A DNA stretch of 10,334 nt from Deltaproteobacteria bacterium (GTDB lineage: Bacteria; Myxococcota_A; UBA796). Location: the NCBI GenBank assembly GCA_002707085.1, contig PALY01000041.1:4041-14374 (forward strand). The letters run 5' to 3'. Of the stretch, positions 1-7,873 are shown one piece after another (the stretch's first letter is position 1; every line of letters begins with the position of its first letter). The notes under the pieces were generated by a model. The model worked only from the letters and a program-made list of their open reading frames with translations, had not been told where the DNA came from and made no database searches. Made by a program: the position numbers and the translations under genes.

Positions 1-120
1 TCGACTGAATGCACGCCCATCACTGCGCAAGAGATCGATCACCTAAGACTTACCGATGGTGGGTACATTCTGAGCGTAAAGGACGGTGATGCTTGGGCCA
101 CAACTGAAGGTACATGGTAG
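1..120 (+). CDS. 3' end of an unidentified upstream gene (partial)
   Basis: Frame 1 is open from the first base to a TAG at 118-120 and gives the last 39 residues of a protein that begins outside the window. The tail is polar and rather acidic, has a DGGY segment and ends in EGTW. I recognise no family. Support for it being real comes from the junction: its TAG lies inside the ATGGTAG that also holds the ATG of the next gene at 114. That 7-nt overlap is typical of translationally coupled operon genes. The open frame is short, so chance cannot be fully excluded. Confidence 0.6.
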   Translation, partial: STECTPITAQEIDHLRLTDGGYILSVKDGDAWATTEGTW

Positions 121-1139
121 AGCCATTTGTGCCTTTTGTTTTCGCCATCTTCTTTGCCTGTAGCCATGCTGAACTTGGGTCGATTCCTTTGCGTTTGCCA
201 ACGCAAAATGCGGAGCAGGTGTTCGCCGTCGATTTGAACGGTGATCTCACGGATGAGCTTGTCACGCTAAACCAGGGAACCCTAACGTGGGCAGATCAAC
301 ACGAAGGCATTGAAGGAACTGTTGTTGCTTCGGCCGTGCAAAGACTAAAATCTGGCGGACCCGAGACACTATATATAGTGACCGGGCGTTCCAGAACGAG
401 CCCCAACACACGGCCGAAGGTTTACAAGCTGGACAACAGCGGCTTGCAGTCAATATTCGAAACCGAGTCCAAGTTGCATCGCATCTCGGACATTGACGTT
501 GGTTCCGAAGGGGTATTCATTACTGTCATGGATCCAGACAAGACCGCTCGAGGCGGCTTCTTATCCAATGGAACATTCGCTCCAGCGACTCAAGCGCTCA
601 TGGGACTGAAGCAACTTCGCGTCGATCAGGCGGATACCGTGATTGGTCGCCTGTATGGAGACGAACCCCGATCCGATGGGGGTTTGTTTATTGTTGACTC
701 GACAGGAACATCCAAACAGCTTTCATCGAAACGCGGTGTCCGCACTCTTGTTGGGCATGACATTGACTTTGATGGTCACACTGACCTCTTGGTTGGTGAC
801 GGATGGCACTATCAATACGGAACACGGGCTGAACCCACACTCCGACTGTTGCTCGGTCCAGACTTTTCCGACGAGCGACTGATCACAGAACTTCCAGACG
901 GATTCACAATTTCGCAAATTGTGCCGGTAAATGGATCGCCTTCCACCAATCCCACACGACTCGTTGTATTGGGAAGTTCCAGCGTCTATTTGCTAGAGCA
1001 AGCAGATTTGGGTTGGAAACGAACGCTGCTCGGAAGAGCGACTCAAACCACCCATATCGCCGTTGCAAACCACGATGACGGTGCTCAAGTTGTGGTATCT
1101 GGGACACCAATTCAGCTAATTCCACTGGATTCACAGTAA
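114..1139 (+). CDS. Secreted FG-GAP/VCBS-type repeat protein
   Basis: This 341-residue protein probably acts outside the cytoplasm. Its first 19 residues are hydrophobic, with a cysteine at residue 16 in a poor lipobox (FFAC) and a signal-peptidase-I-like S-H-A just after it. It may therefore be a lipoprotein or a cleaved secreted protein; the n-region lacks the usual Lys/Arg, so this is not certain. Two acidic calcium-binding-loop-like motifs are visible: D-x-N-G-D-x-x-D-E near residues 40-48, and D-x-D-x-D-G-x-x-D at 216-224 followed by L-L-V-G-D-G. Such motifs mark FG-GAP/VCBS repeats of beta-propellers, and the regular beta-rich pattern of the rest fits. The ATG overlaps the upstream stop, and the AAGG at 107-110 is only 3 nt away, so initiation may rely on coupling. 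A GTG at 129 is an alternative start. Ligand or function is unknown. Confidence 0.8.
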   Translation: MVEPFVPFVFAIFFACSHAELGSIPLRLPTQNAEQVFAVDLNGDLTDELVTLNQGTLTWADQHEGIEGTVVASAVQRLKSGGPETLYIVTGRSRTSPNTRPKVYKLDNSGLQSIFETESKLHRISDIDVGSEGVFITVMDPDKTARGGFLSNGTFAPATQALMGLKQLRVDQADTVIGRLYGDEPRSDGGLFIVDSTGTSKQLSSKRGVRTLVGHDIDFDGHTDLLVGDGWHYQYGTRAEPTLRLLLGPDFSDERLITELPDGFTISQIVPVNGSPSTNPTRLVVLGSSSVYLLEQADLGWKRTLLGRATQTTHIAVANHDDGAQVVVSGTPIQLIPLDSQ

Positions 1140-1141
1140 AA

Positions 1142-1219
1142 AATGAGGGGTTTTGGAAGGCAACCCTATTGATAACTATGGGTGAATCGGCGCGATGTAC
1201 CTCATTATTGGCCTTTTTT
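1142..1219 (+). terminator. Possible branched terminator after the FG-GAP gene
   Basis: AATGAGG at 1142-1148 is the exact reverse complement of CCTCATT at 1200-1206. The enclosed 51 nt can form two small arms: GGTT/AACC at 1149-1165 and ATCG/CGAT at 1186-1196. Six T's follow at 1214-1219. This begins 3 nt after the upstream stop codon and could end that transcript. The closing stem is only 7 bp and the T-run starts 8 nt beyond it, so it is not a textbook terminator. Confidence 0.35.
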
Positions 1220-1274
1220 GAATTTTTTTCGACCCTTCTTCCCATTAAATATTACTGTGCAAATTCAACACCTT

Positions 1275-1313
1275 AGGTGATTTTGTATGGTTTTCCCATA
1301 GGCGTAATTACCT
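1275..1313 (+). repeat. Nested inverted repeat upstream of the MC1 gene
   Basis: AGGTGATT at 1275-1282 pairs with AATTACCT at 1306-1313 (8 bp with one G-T). Inside it TATGG at 1286-1290 pairs with CCATA at 1296-1300 around a 5-nt loop. It could be a DNA operator or an RNA hairpin, depending on where transcription starts, which I cannot tell. Confidence 0.35.
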
Positions 1314-1386
1314 CAAAACGCTGTACGTCTCTGCAATTCATGTTGCGGGCATCGCGAACTCAATTAAGCGAAAGGTGTAGGAAGCA

Positions 1387-1401
1387 CGGCGAATACCGCC
1401 G
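1387..1401 (+). repeat. Small GC hairpin in the MC1 leader
   Basis: CGGCG at 1387-1391 and CGCCG at 1397-1401 form a perfect 5-bp stem around a 5-nt loop, about 80 nt upstream of the MC1 start codon. It is short and could be chance, but it is the first of two stems in the same leader. Confidence 0.3.
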
Positions 1402-1421
1402 ATTACTCCTCACTCCAACCA

Positions 1422-1465
1422 CGATTTGAGCTTGGACCAACTCAAATCGACTACTGTTCGGTCCA
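1422..1465 (+). promoter_or_regulatory. Leader hairpin with a competing alternative stem before the MC1 gene
   Basis: CGATTTGAG at 1422-1430 is a perfect 9-nt inverted match to CTCAAATCG at 1441-1449. The stem can continue inward with TTG/CAA around a 3-nt loop, leaving one bulged C. The loop side also contains TGGACC (1433-1438), a perfect match to GGTCCA at 1460-1465, which lies 3 nt before the AGGA ribosome-binding site at 1469-1472. The two pairings cannot form together. That layout fits a translational switch, but no ligand or trans-acting RNA is suggested, and a dyad operator in DNA is equally possible. Confidence 0.45.
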
Positions 1466-1482
1466 GACAGGAAAAAAATACA

Positions 1483-1746
1483 ATGGCTGACAAGAAGTAT
1501 TTCGTACTCCAAGAAGGCGGCAACGACTCCAACATCGTTTTCGCTTCCCGCCAACCCCGTGGCGCTGCTCTTAAGGCGGCATCCCGCGGTCACAAAACCA
1601 TCTCCCTTCGTGAGCGCGGTACAAACCGTGTCCACAACTTCGAAGGCTGGCGTGAGCAAGTTGCTGCACCTGCAAACGGACCATCATGGCTCGGTGACAA
1701 GGTGTGGAAATCCAACGTGAAGAAGATTGGCGTCGAGCGCGTCTAA
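1483..1746 (+). CDS. MC1-family chromatin protein (archaeal-type DNA-bending protein)
   Basis: This 87-residue basic protein should bind and sharply bend double-stranded DNA as a single-chain nucleoid protein in the cytoplasm. I recognise MC1 (PF05854), known from Methanosarcina and haloarchaea, by several shared stretches. An N-terminal beta strand (YFVLQ, 6-10) is followed by Q-P-R-x-A-A-L-K-A-A at 24-33, then the L-R-E-R-G-T block at 42-47. W56, P63, P67 and W69 stand in the order of the family's W61, P68, P72 and W74 (numbering from memory). It is about six residues shorter than the 93-residue archaeal protein, mainly in the loop after residue 35, and lacks the two later prolines. I chose the ATG at 1483 because family homology begins there and AGGA lies 10 nt upstream; the in-frame ATG at 1426 would add 19 unrelated residues inside the leader hairpin. 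It stands alone with its own terminator, as expected for an abundant protein. Confidence 0.88.
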   Translation: MADKKYFVLQEGGNDSNIVFASRQPRGAALKAASRGHKTISLRERGTNRVHNFEGWREQVAAPANGPSWLGDKVWKSNVKKIGVERV

Positions 1747-1757
1747 TCCACGCGGCT

Positions 1758-1779
1758 CAGTCCGATAGATATCGGACTG
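1758..1779 (+). repeat. Perfect 9-bp inverted repeat after the MC1 gene
   Basis: CAGTCCGAT and ATCGGACTG flank a 4-nt loop, 11 nt after the MC1 stop codon and just before the terminator. There is no T-run directly behind it, so it is more likely an mRNA 3'-end stabilising hairpin or a protein-binding palindrome than a second terminator. Confidence 0.6.
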
Positions 1780-1785
1780 CGGCCC

Positions 1786-1825
1786 AAAAAAAGCCACCTT
1801 TCGCAATGCGAGAGGTGGCTTTTTT
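1786..1825 (+). terminator. Strong bidirectional intrinsic terminator
   Basis: A 7-bp G+C-rich stem (GCCACCT at 1793-1799 with AGGTGGC at 1813-1819) continues inward through a T-G wobble and T-C-G-C/G-C-G-A to a 3-nt loop. It is flanked by seven A's at 1786-1792 and six T's at 1820-1825. It ends the MC1 transcript. The A-run makes it work equally well for anything read leftward, so the MC1 gene and the next gene are separate transcription units. Confidence 0.92.
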
Positions 1826-1865
1826 ACTTGGATAAACCGGCGTCTTATGGAACGGTGTGATTCAC

Positions 1866-1886
1866 CTTTGGGGATTCCCATCAAAG
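1866..1886 (+). repeat. Imperfect dyad upstream of the aspartic protease gene
   Basis: CTTTGGGG-ATT-CCC-(AT)-CAAAG forms an 8-bp stem with a 2-nt bulge and a 3-nt loop, ending 28 nt before the ATG at 1915. It is well placed for an operator or a leader hairpin of the next gene. Its stem is short and no protein can be named. Confidence 0.3.
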
Positions 1887-1914
1887 TTTCAACTAAACCG
1901 TGTATGGTGTTTCG

Positions 1915-3912
1915 ATGAAGGCTTTGTTTCTCATTGTTGTACTCACCTTACTTACACCAGCCTGTAAGCTTGCGCACAAAAGTCCAACTCCGGGCTTCCG
2001 TGGACCCGACAGTGCCACTCTGCCGCTGTACCGGAGTCGTTTTACGGACACAAAAATCTTTATAGAGGCCACCGTTAATGGGGACGATCGATATCTCTTT
2101 CTTGTGGATACTGGGTCGAGCCTCACGGTTCTAAATCAAGGTATAGCAGACGAACTTGGCCTCGTGAGCGTGCGCAAGCCAGGAGAATTGGTCGGTATCG
2201 GTGGTTCAAGTCCGTGGTACAGCGCCAATGTTGAACGCCTCAGGATTGGACCGTACAGCATCAATAATTTACCCGTAGCGGTGGGGGTTCAAGGTGTTCC
2301 AGACGACGTTGGGTCAGTTCCACTCGCAGGAATCATCGGCAATGACGTTCTGGGCCGATTTCAGGTGGCCATAGACTATCCTGGAAACACCATTCAATTG
2401 GCGCGCCCCAATACAATCGTTCTTCCCGAACACGCCGTGCCCCTTTTCTTTAATGGCCAGCACGCCCTGACTCGGACGACACTGACAGCCCGTTCGGAAA
2501 GTGGCCGCACCGTGGAGCAGCCGGCACTGCTCGAGATCGACACGGGGGCACGAGGCTTGCTTCTGTTTGGCGGGACCAATGGTGCGCTGGGTACAGTGGC
2601 TACCGAAGGGGTTGAACCTCTGGCAGGGATTGGGACAAACACATCCCTGCCCCTCAATGGCTTGTTGCGAACAACACGAAGGGTGCCGATTGTACGGTTT
2701 CCGGTTGGCGGCAAGATCATAGAGCAAGCCCAGCCCGCCATTTGGATTGATTACTCCACTCCAAATCGGCGCCACGCCGCCGGGATGCCCGGACTCCTTG
2801 GGTACCGGGCTTTGAAGGACCACAAGGTCATCATTGACTACCCATCCAAACGTTTTGCGCTGGACGAGTCAACGAATGTGCAGCCCGTAAATGACGTTGT
2901 TGATTGGTACCTGAAGAGCCACCGCAAAGAGCATGACCCAATGACACGAATCCGGCTCCTACTCATGCTGGATCGGGTTGATGAGGCATTACGAAGATTG
3001 GAACAACTGGCAAAACAACCTGACCAACATCCTGACGCAGTGGTACTTCTGGCCCGTTCACGCAGAGCTTCGGGTGACTTGTTGTCCGCCCACGAATTGC
3101 TGTCAACCATCACGATCCGAGACCTTGTTGATCACGGAGAAATTATCGCCTGGGTGAATAGCCTATGGCTCAGCGGCGAGAATGAACAAAGTTTGACCCA
3201 ATCGGAGCTGGCAATACAGCTCGCGCCGGACGCAGCAAGCGCATGGCTTGCAAGGGCAGACTCCCTGTTGGCTGCGGGTCGCACGGCGGAAGCCAGAGTT
3301 GCACTCGCCGAGGTCGTGCACCTTAGCCAAAACCCGGATGCTCACCTGTTGCGGCGCGGCTTCGTGTCCTTGGTTGATGGTGATGTGGATGGCGCTCTGA
3401 CACACTTCCGCCGCATCCTGCGTTTGAACCCCAGCTTTGGTTATCCGCAATGGCTCTACACTACGATTTCCAGGGAACAGACGCGCGAAGCGCTTATCGC
3501 ATACGACTTGAATCAGGCTCAGGAACGACTCCATCCCGGTGATGAACCATTGGACTTTCTATCTGCCGCTTGGAATATCTTGGGAGACCAGAAGAGAAGT
3601 GAGGACCTCATGAAGCGCGGCCTGCAAAGGGACTGTGAGCGAGCGCCTGCCCCCGTAAGCAAAAGTAACTGTGTTGCATGGTACCAAGCAATGGGAGTCC
3701 AAGAACTGTCTGAAGCCCGCAAGCTTATTGAGGGAGCGCTCGCCTCTGAACCCCATCGGCCAGAATTTATGGACACCATGGCAGTCGTTCTTGAGGCGCA
3801 AGGCGACATTGCCGCTGCCCATTCAATGGCCGTCAAGGCTGCCCTGCACTCGCCCGACGATGTCTATCTTTTCACCCAAGCGCTGCGCTTAGGTCAAGTA
3901 CCCGAACAGTGA
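1915..3912 (+). CDS. Lipoprotein with two retropepsin-like aspartic protease units and TPR repeats
   Basis: This 665-residue protein is predicted to be an exported lipoprotein: a Lys n-region, a hydrophobic stretch and T-P-A-C with Cys17. Two clan-AA aspartic protease units follow. Unit 1 has the catalytic D-T-G-S at 65-68 and the hydrophobic-hydrophobic-Gly partner I-I-G-N-D at 140-144. Unit 2 has D-T-G at 209-211 and G-L-L-G-Y at 293-297. Both partner motifs are followed by a similar I-D-Y-P segment. Retropepsins act as dimers with one Asp per chain, so two units in one chain could form a complete two-lobed active site, as in pepsin. From about residue 325 to the end there are helical TPR-type repeats, probably for protein contacts. 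The ATG at 1915 gives a normal signal peptide; an in-frame GTG at 1900 adds five residues. Neither has a clear Shine-Dalgarno. The stop overlaps the next gene's GTG. Substrate unknown; a non-proteolytic binding role is possible. Confidence 0.85.
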   Translation: MKALFLIVVLTLLTPACKLAHKSPTPGFRGPDSATLPLYRSRFTDTKIFIEATVNGDDRYLFLVDTGSSLTVLNQGIADELGLVSVRKPGELVGIGGSSPWYSANVERLRIGPYSINNLPVAVGVQGVPDDVGSVPLAGIIGNDVLGRFQVAIDYPGNTIQLARPNTIVLPEHAVPLFFNGQHALTRTTLTARSESGRTVEQPALLEIDTGARGLLLFGGTNGALGTVATEGVEPLAGIGTNTSLPLNGLLRTTRRVPIVRFPVGGKIIEQAQPAIWIDYSTPNRRHAAGMPGLLGYRALKDHKVIIDYPSKRFALDESTNVQPVNDVVDWYLKSHRKEHDPMTRIRLLLMLDRVDEALRRLEQLAKQPDQHPDAVVLLARSRRASGDLLSAHELLSTITIRDLVDHGEIIAWVNSLWLSGENEQSLTQSELAIQLAPDAASAWLARADSLLAAGRTAEARVALAEVVHLSQNPDAHLLRRGFVSLVDGDVDGALTHFRRILRLNPSFGYPQWLYTTISREQTREALIAYDLNQAQERLHPGDEPLDFLSAAWNILGDQKRSEDLMKRGLQRDCERAPAPVSKSNCVAWYQAMGVQELSEARKLIEGALASEPHRPEFMDTMAVVLEAQGDIAAAHSMAVKAALHSPDDVYLFTQALRLGQVPEQ

Positions 3913-4751
3913 CCGTTGGGCCGGGTTACCCAAGGTCCATGATAACGACACTACTTTTCTGCTTGTTCCTGCCCACGGGTACCGTCCACGCACAAGACAC
4001 CGTCGCGCCGACAAAGGGGCGCATCGTCAACGTGTATGACGGCGACACCATGACCCTTGAATCTGGAGACAAGATTCGTTTACGTTGGGTCAATACACCG
4101 GAACTGCGTCCATTGGAAGACTACGGCATCGAAGCGCGCGAGGCTGCGAAAGTACTGATCATGGGCAAAGAGGTCGATTTGGATTTGGGACCCGTAAAGC
4201 GTGACGGATACGGCCGTCTGATCGCAGCGATCAGTGTCGATGGAAAAGACCTCTCAACATCACTTATCGAACAAGGTCTCGCCCATCTGTTTATCATTCC
4301 CCCTGACAACGATGACCATACAGCAAGAATTGAGGCCCAAAACAAGGCCCGTAAAGCCGGTCGAGGCATCTGGAGTAGCGACAGATACAAAGGTGTGCTT
4401 CACATCACCAGTTTTCATGCCAATGCACCCGGCGATGATCGTGAAAACATCAATGGCGAATATCTTCGAGTCTGCAATGTTGCCGACCGGGCAATCGACA
4501 TCGATGGCTTTCGGATTACCGAACAATCTGGACAATCCTGGATGCTTCCTCCCATGCTGATTCCATCGGGCCACACATTTAAGATTCATTCGGGTAGGGG
4601 CACAAACCAAACGGACCCAGCCAAGCAATTGTCAGTATATCTTGGAAGCGAAAGCCCAATATGGAACAACCGTCGTGACCGAGCCACGCTATACGACCGT
4701 CACGGTCGAGTCATAGACTCGCGCCCACACGCAACAGAGAGTAAGGACTGA
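3909..4751 (+). CDS. Secreted SNase-like nuclease with lamin-tail domain
   Basis: This 280-residue exported protein pairs a staphylococcal-nuclease domain (about 36-158) with a lamin-tail domain (LTD, about 163-275). It likely cuts DNA or RNA outside the cytoplasm, with the LTD for attachment. SNase landmarks are D-G-D-T at 44-47, R57, P-E at 64-65 and Y-G-R at 101-103, matching S. aureus D19/D21, R35, E43 and R87. Position 62, equivalent to the calcium ligand D40, is Asn here, so metal binding may be altered. The LTD shows the usual G-E-Y-L-R...N, D-x-x-G-F, the L-x-P-S-G turn and a closing G-x-V-I-D. I prefer the GTG at 3909, which overlaps the upstream TGA as GTGA and supplies Arg9 ahead of the hydrophobic signal segment. 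The ATG at 3939 would leave the signal peptide without a positive charge. Cleavage is likely after V-H-A (residue 28). Coupling with the protease gene suggests a shared extracellular role. Confidence 0.88.
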   Translation: MTVGPGYPRSMITTLLFCLFLPTGTVHAQDTVAPTKGRIVNVYDGDTMTLESGDKIRLRWVNTPELRPLEDYGIEAREAAKVLIMGKEVDLDLGPVKRDGYGRLIAAISVDGKDLSTSLIEQGLAHLFIIPPDNDDHTARIEAQNKARKAGRGIWSSDRYKGVLHITSFHANAPGDDRENINGEYLRVCNVADRAIDIDGFRITEQSGQSWMLPPMLIPSGHTFKIHSGRGTNQTDPAKQLSVYLGSESPIWNNRRDRATLYDRHGRVIDSRPHATESKD

Positions 4752-4787
4752 AGCACACCCACTGGGTGAATATGACACAACCAAAAC

Positions 4788-6446
<1,659 letters not shown>

Positions 6447-6448
6447 AC

Positions 6449-7873
6449 ATGAATCGAACTACTGCCATTGCCATTGTGGTACTGGCGGTGTCTTCTAGAC
6501 TGATTCGTGCGGTCTGCCGATGGGAAGAATGGGCTTTACACTATTCGGCCTACAACCTCGAAACATTTGAGTTGATCCAGGCGGGCGATTGGGCGACAGC
6601 TCTCCAAACATGGGCCGGTCTGCATCCCCCACTGTACCCAATCCTACATGCACTAGGGTCCACGCTCTGGCCGGCACCATTCACCTGGCTCGTATTTAGC
6701 GCCTTGTGTAGTGCATGTGCGGTTGTATTCCTGATGAAGGCCCACCCGGGTCAATGGTTACCACCGCTACTGCTCGCCACCGACCCTGTACAGTTGCACT
6801 ATGCCGCAGAGGTCAACAACTATCCTTTGAGTGTCTTGCTGGTGTCGATCGCTTGGTGGGGCCTACAACAGAATCGACTCCGGTGGATGATTGTGGCGGG
6901 AATCATTGCCATGTGGACCCATATCTTGGCAGGTGTCTGCGTCCTCTTCATCTCGGTCATGCATAAACAGCGCGCCATTGCTTTGGGTGGTATTTTTCTT
7001 GGTGCATCTCCCCTCGCCCTTAAAGCATGGCAATTGGCCACTGATGTTGGCACGCACATTCAGCCACCATTGTTGCTTGAAGCTTCAATTTCTGATTCAC
7101 TCAGCCGATTCTCGCTGGCCTATGTAATTTTGCTTCCCGTTCTCATCCTGGGTTTCGCACGCGCCAAAGACGCTGCATGTGTTTGGATAGGCATGTTGTG
7201 TTTTTGGTTTGGCATGGTGGGGCTACACATCGCAGCACCCCATCAGTTTCCGTATGCTTTGATGTTGGGCATTCCCGCAGCCGTTCTCATTTCCGCATCC
7301 GCTCGGTATCGAACCGGACTGACCTCTATGGTTACATTGGTCGCCATTTCTCGTTTTGTTTGGTTTGAGGTCGGCGACTTTTCTCGCATCATGAACATCC
7401 AGGCAGACCAGCAGAACGAACGAGCGATCGATGTCGTGTTCAACTTGAGCCTTCCAGGTGATGCCATCGTTTTAATCCGGGGTCCCGGAAAGCCGGACGA
7501 CGATCGGCGGCACTTCAGTCCAACCATATGGAGAATGTCACCGTTCCAGCCTATGCCAAGCCTTTCCACTGGCGTACGGCCTGATCTCATGGGGCAGCCA
7601 CGTCTCGTGCGGGGCCGCCGTCTGTACACATATAGTCAACCCCGCCCGTCTATGGGAACCATCCCAGGAGACCACGTATTTACAATACTTTACGATGGCG
7701 CAGAGGAGCGGCCAGAAATTGTACCCGACCATCCTCTACAAGGCGATTGGGAGCCAGCGGGGCCGGATCTTTGGCGCGGACCTGTATTTACTGCTCCAAG
7801 TTCTGCACCAACCGTCGAACCAGTGGTCGGAGCGAGCGATGGGACACCATCCGGTCCACCTGTTTCGGAGTAA
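6449..7873 (+). CDS. GT-C-type membrane glycosyltransferase-like protein
   Basis: This 474-residue inner-membrane protein has about eight hydrophobic segments in residues 1-330, then a soluble, probably periplasmic C-terminal part. The architecture and H-P-P-L-Y at 59-63, on the loop after the first membrane segment, recall lipid-linked-sugar GT-C transferases of the ArnT/PMT_2 type. E-V-N-N-Y-P-L further on resembles their E-x-R-x-Y-x-L motif. The usual acidic catalytic residue may be E26 or E27. Such enzymes move a sugar from a polyprenyl-phosphate donor to lipid or protein; donor and acceptor cannot be read here. The ATG is 2 nt after thiC, with GAGG inside the thiC end at 6440-6443, so it should fall under the same TPP riboswitch although no thiamine role is evident. 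The last 28 residues (447-474) are rich in Pro, Ser, Thr and Gly and lie antisense to the 3' end of the Nudix gene. Confidence 0.75.
   Translation: MNRTTAIAIVVLAVSSRLIRAVCRWEEWALHYSAYNLETFELIQAGDWATALQTWAGLHPPLYPILHALGSTLWPAPFTWLVFSALCSACAVVFLMKAHPGQWLPPLLLATDPVQLHYAAEVNNYPLSVLLVSIAWWGLQQNRLRWMIVAGIIAMWTHILAGVCVLFISVMHKQRAIALGGIFLGASPLALKAWQLATDVGTHIQPPLLLEASISDSLSRFSLAYVILLPVLILGFARAKDAACVWIGMLCFWFGMVGLHIAAPHQFPYALMLGIPAAVLISASARYRTGLTSMVTLVAISRFVWFEVGDFSRIMNIQADQQNERAIDVVFNLSLPGDAIVLIRGPGKPDDDRRHFSPTIWRMSPFQPMPSLSTGVRPDLMGQPRLVRGRRLYTYSQPRPSMGTIPGDHVFTILYDGAEERPEIVPDHPLQGDWEPAGPDLWRGPVFTAPSSAPTVEPVVGASDGTPSGPPVSE

Larger units (their letters stand above)
1140..1482 (+). other. 343-nt gene-free stretch, leader of the MC1 gene
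   Basis: No convincing protein is encoded on either strand here. The stretch holds a possible three-way-junction RNA or terminator right after the upstream stop, a T-rich tract (T6 at 1214-1219, T7 at 1223-1229) and three further inverted repeats, two of them in the last 100 nt before the MC1 start. I found no promoter with good matches to both -35 and -10 consensus boxes. The A/T-rich 1214-1256 part is the likeliest place for one. Confidence 0.6.

Noticed and set aside
1265..1292. Possible promoter TTCAAC-16 nt-TATGGT before the MC1 gene
   Set aside because: Matches are 3 and 4 of 6 with a non-optimal spacer, which is expected by chance in A/T-rich DNA.
1426..1482. Upstream ATG that would add 19 residues to MC1
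   Set aside because: MC1 homology starts at the ATG at 1483, which has its own AGGA. The extension falls in the leader hairpin and matches nothing in the family.
1823..1851. Possible promoter TTTACT-17 nt-TATGGA before the aspartic protease gene
   Set aside because: Only 4 and 3 of 6 consensus matches, and the -35 box overlaps the terminator T-run. Too weak to list.
2314..2823. 169-codon minus-strand open frame inside the aspartic protease gene
   Set aside because: The plus strand there encodes clear D-T-G and G-L-L-G motifs. The antisense product is Cys/Pro/Gly-rich with no recognisable domain.
4756..4768. Short palindrome CACCC-ACT-GGGTG between the nuclease gene and the riboswitch
   Set aside because: Five base pairs and no T-run; not a terminator and not part of the conserved THI element. 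It may be chance.
7838..7851. Hairpin GATGG-GACA-CCATC near the convergent gene ends, as a terminator
   Set aside because: Only 5 bp with no T-run on either strand, and it lies inside both coding regions.
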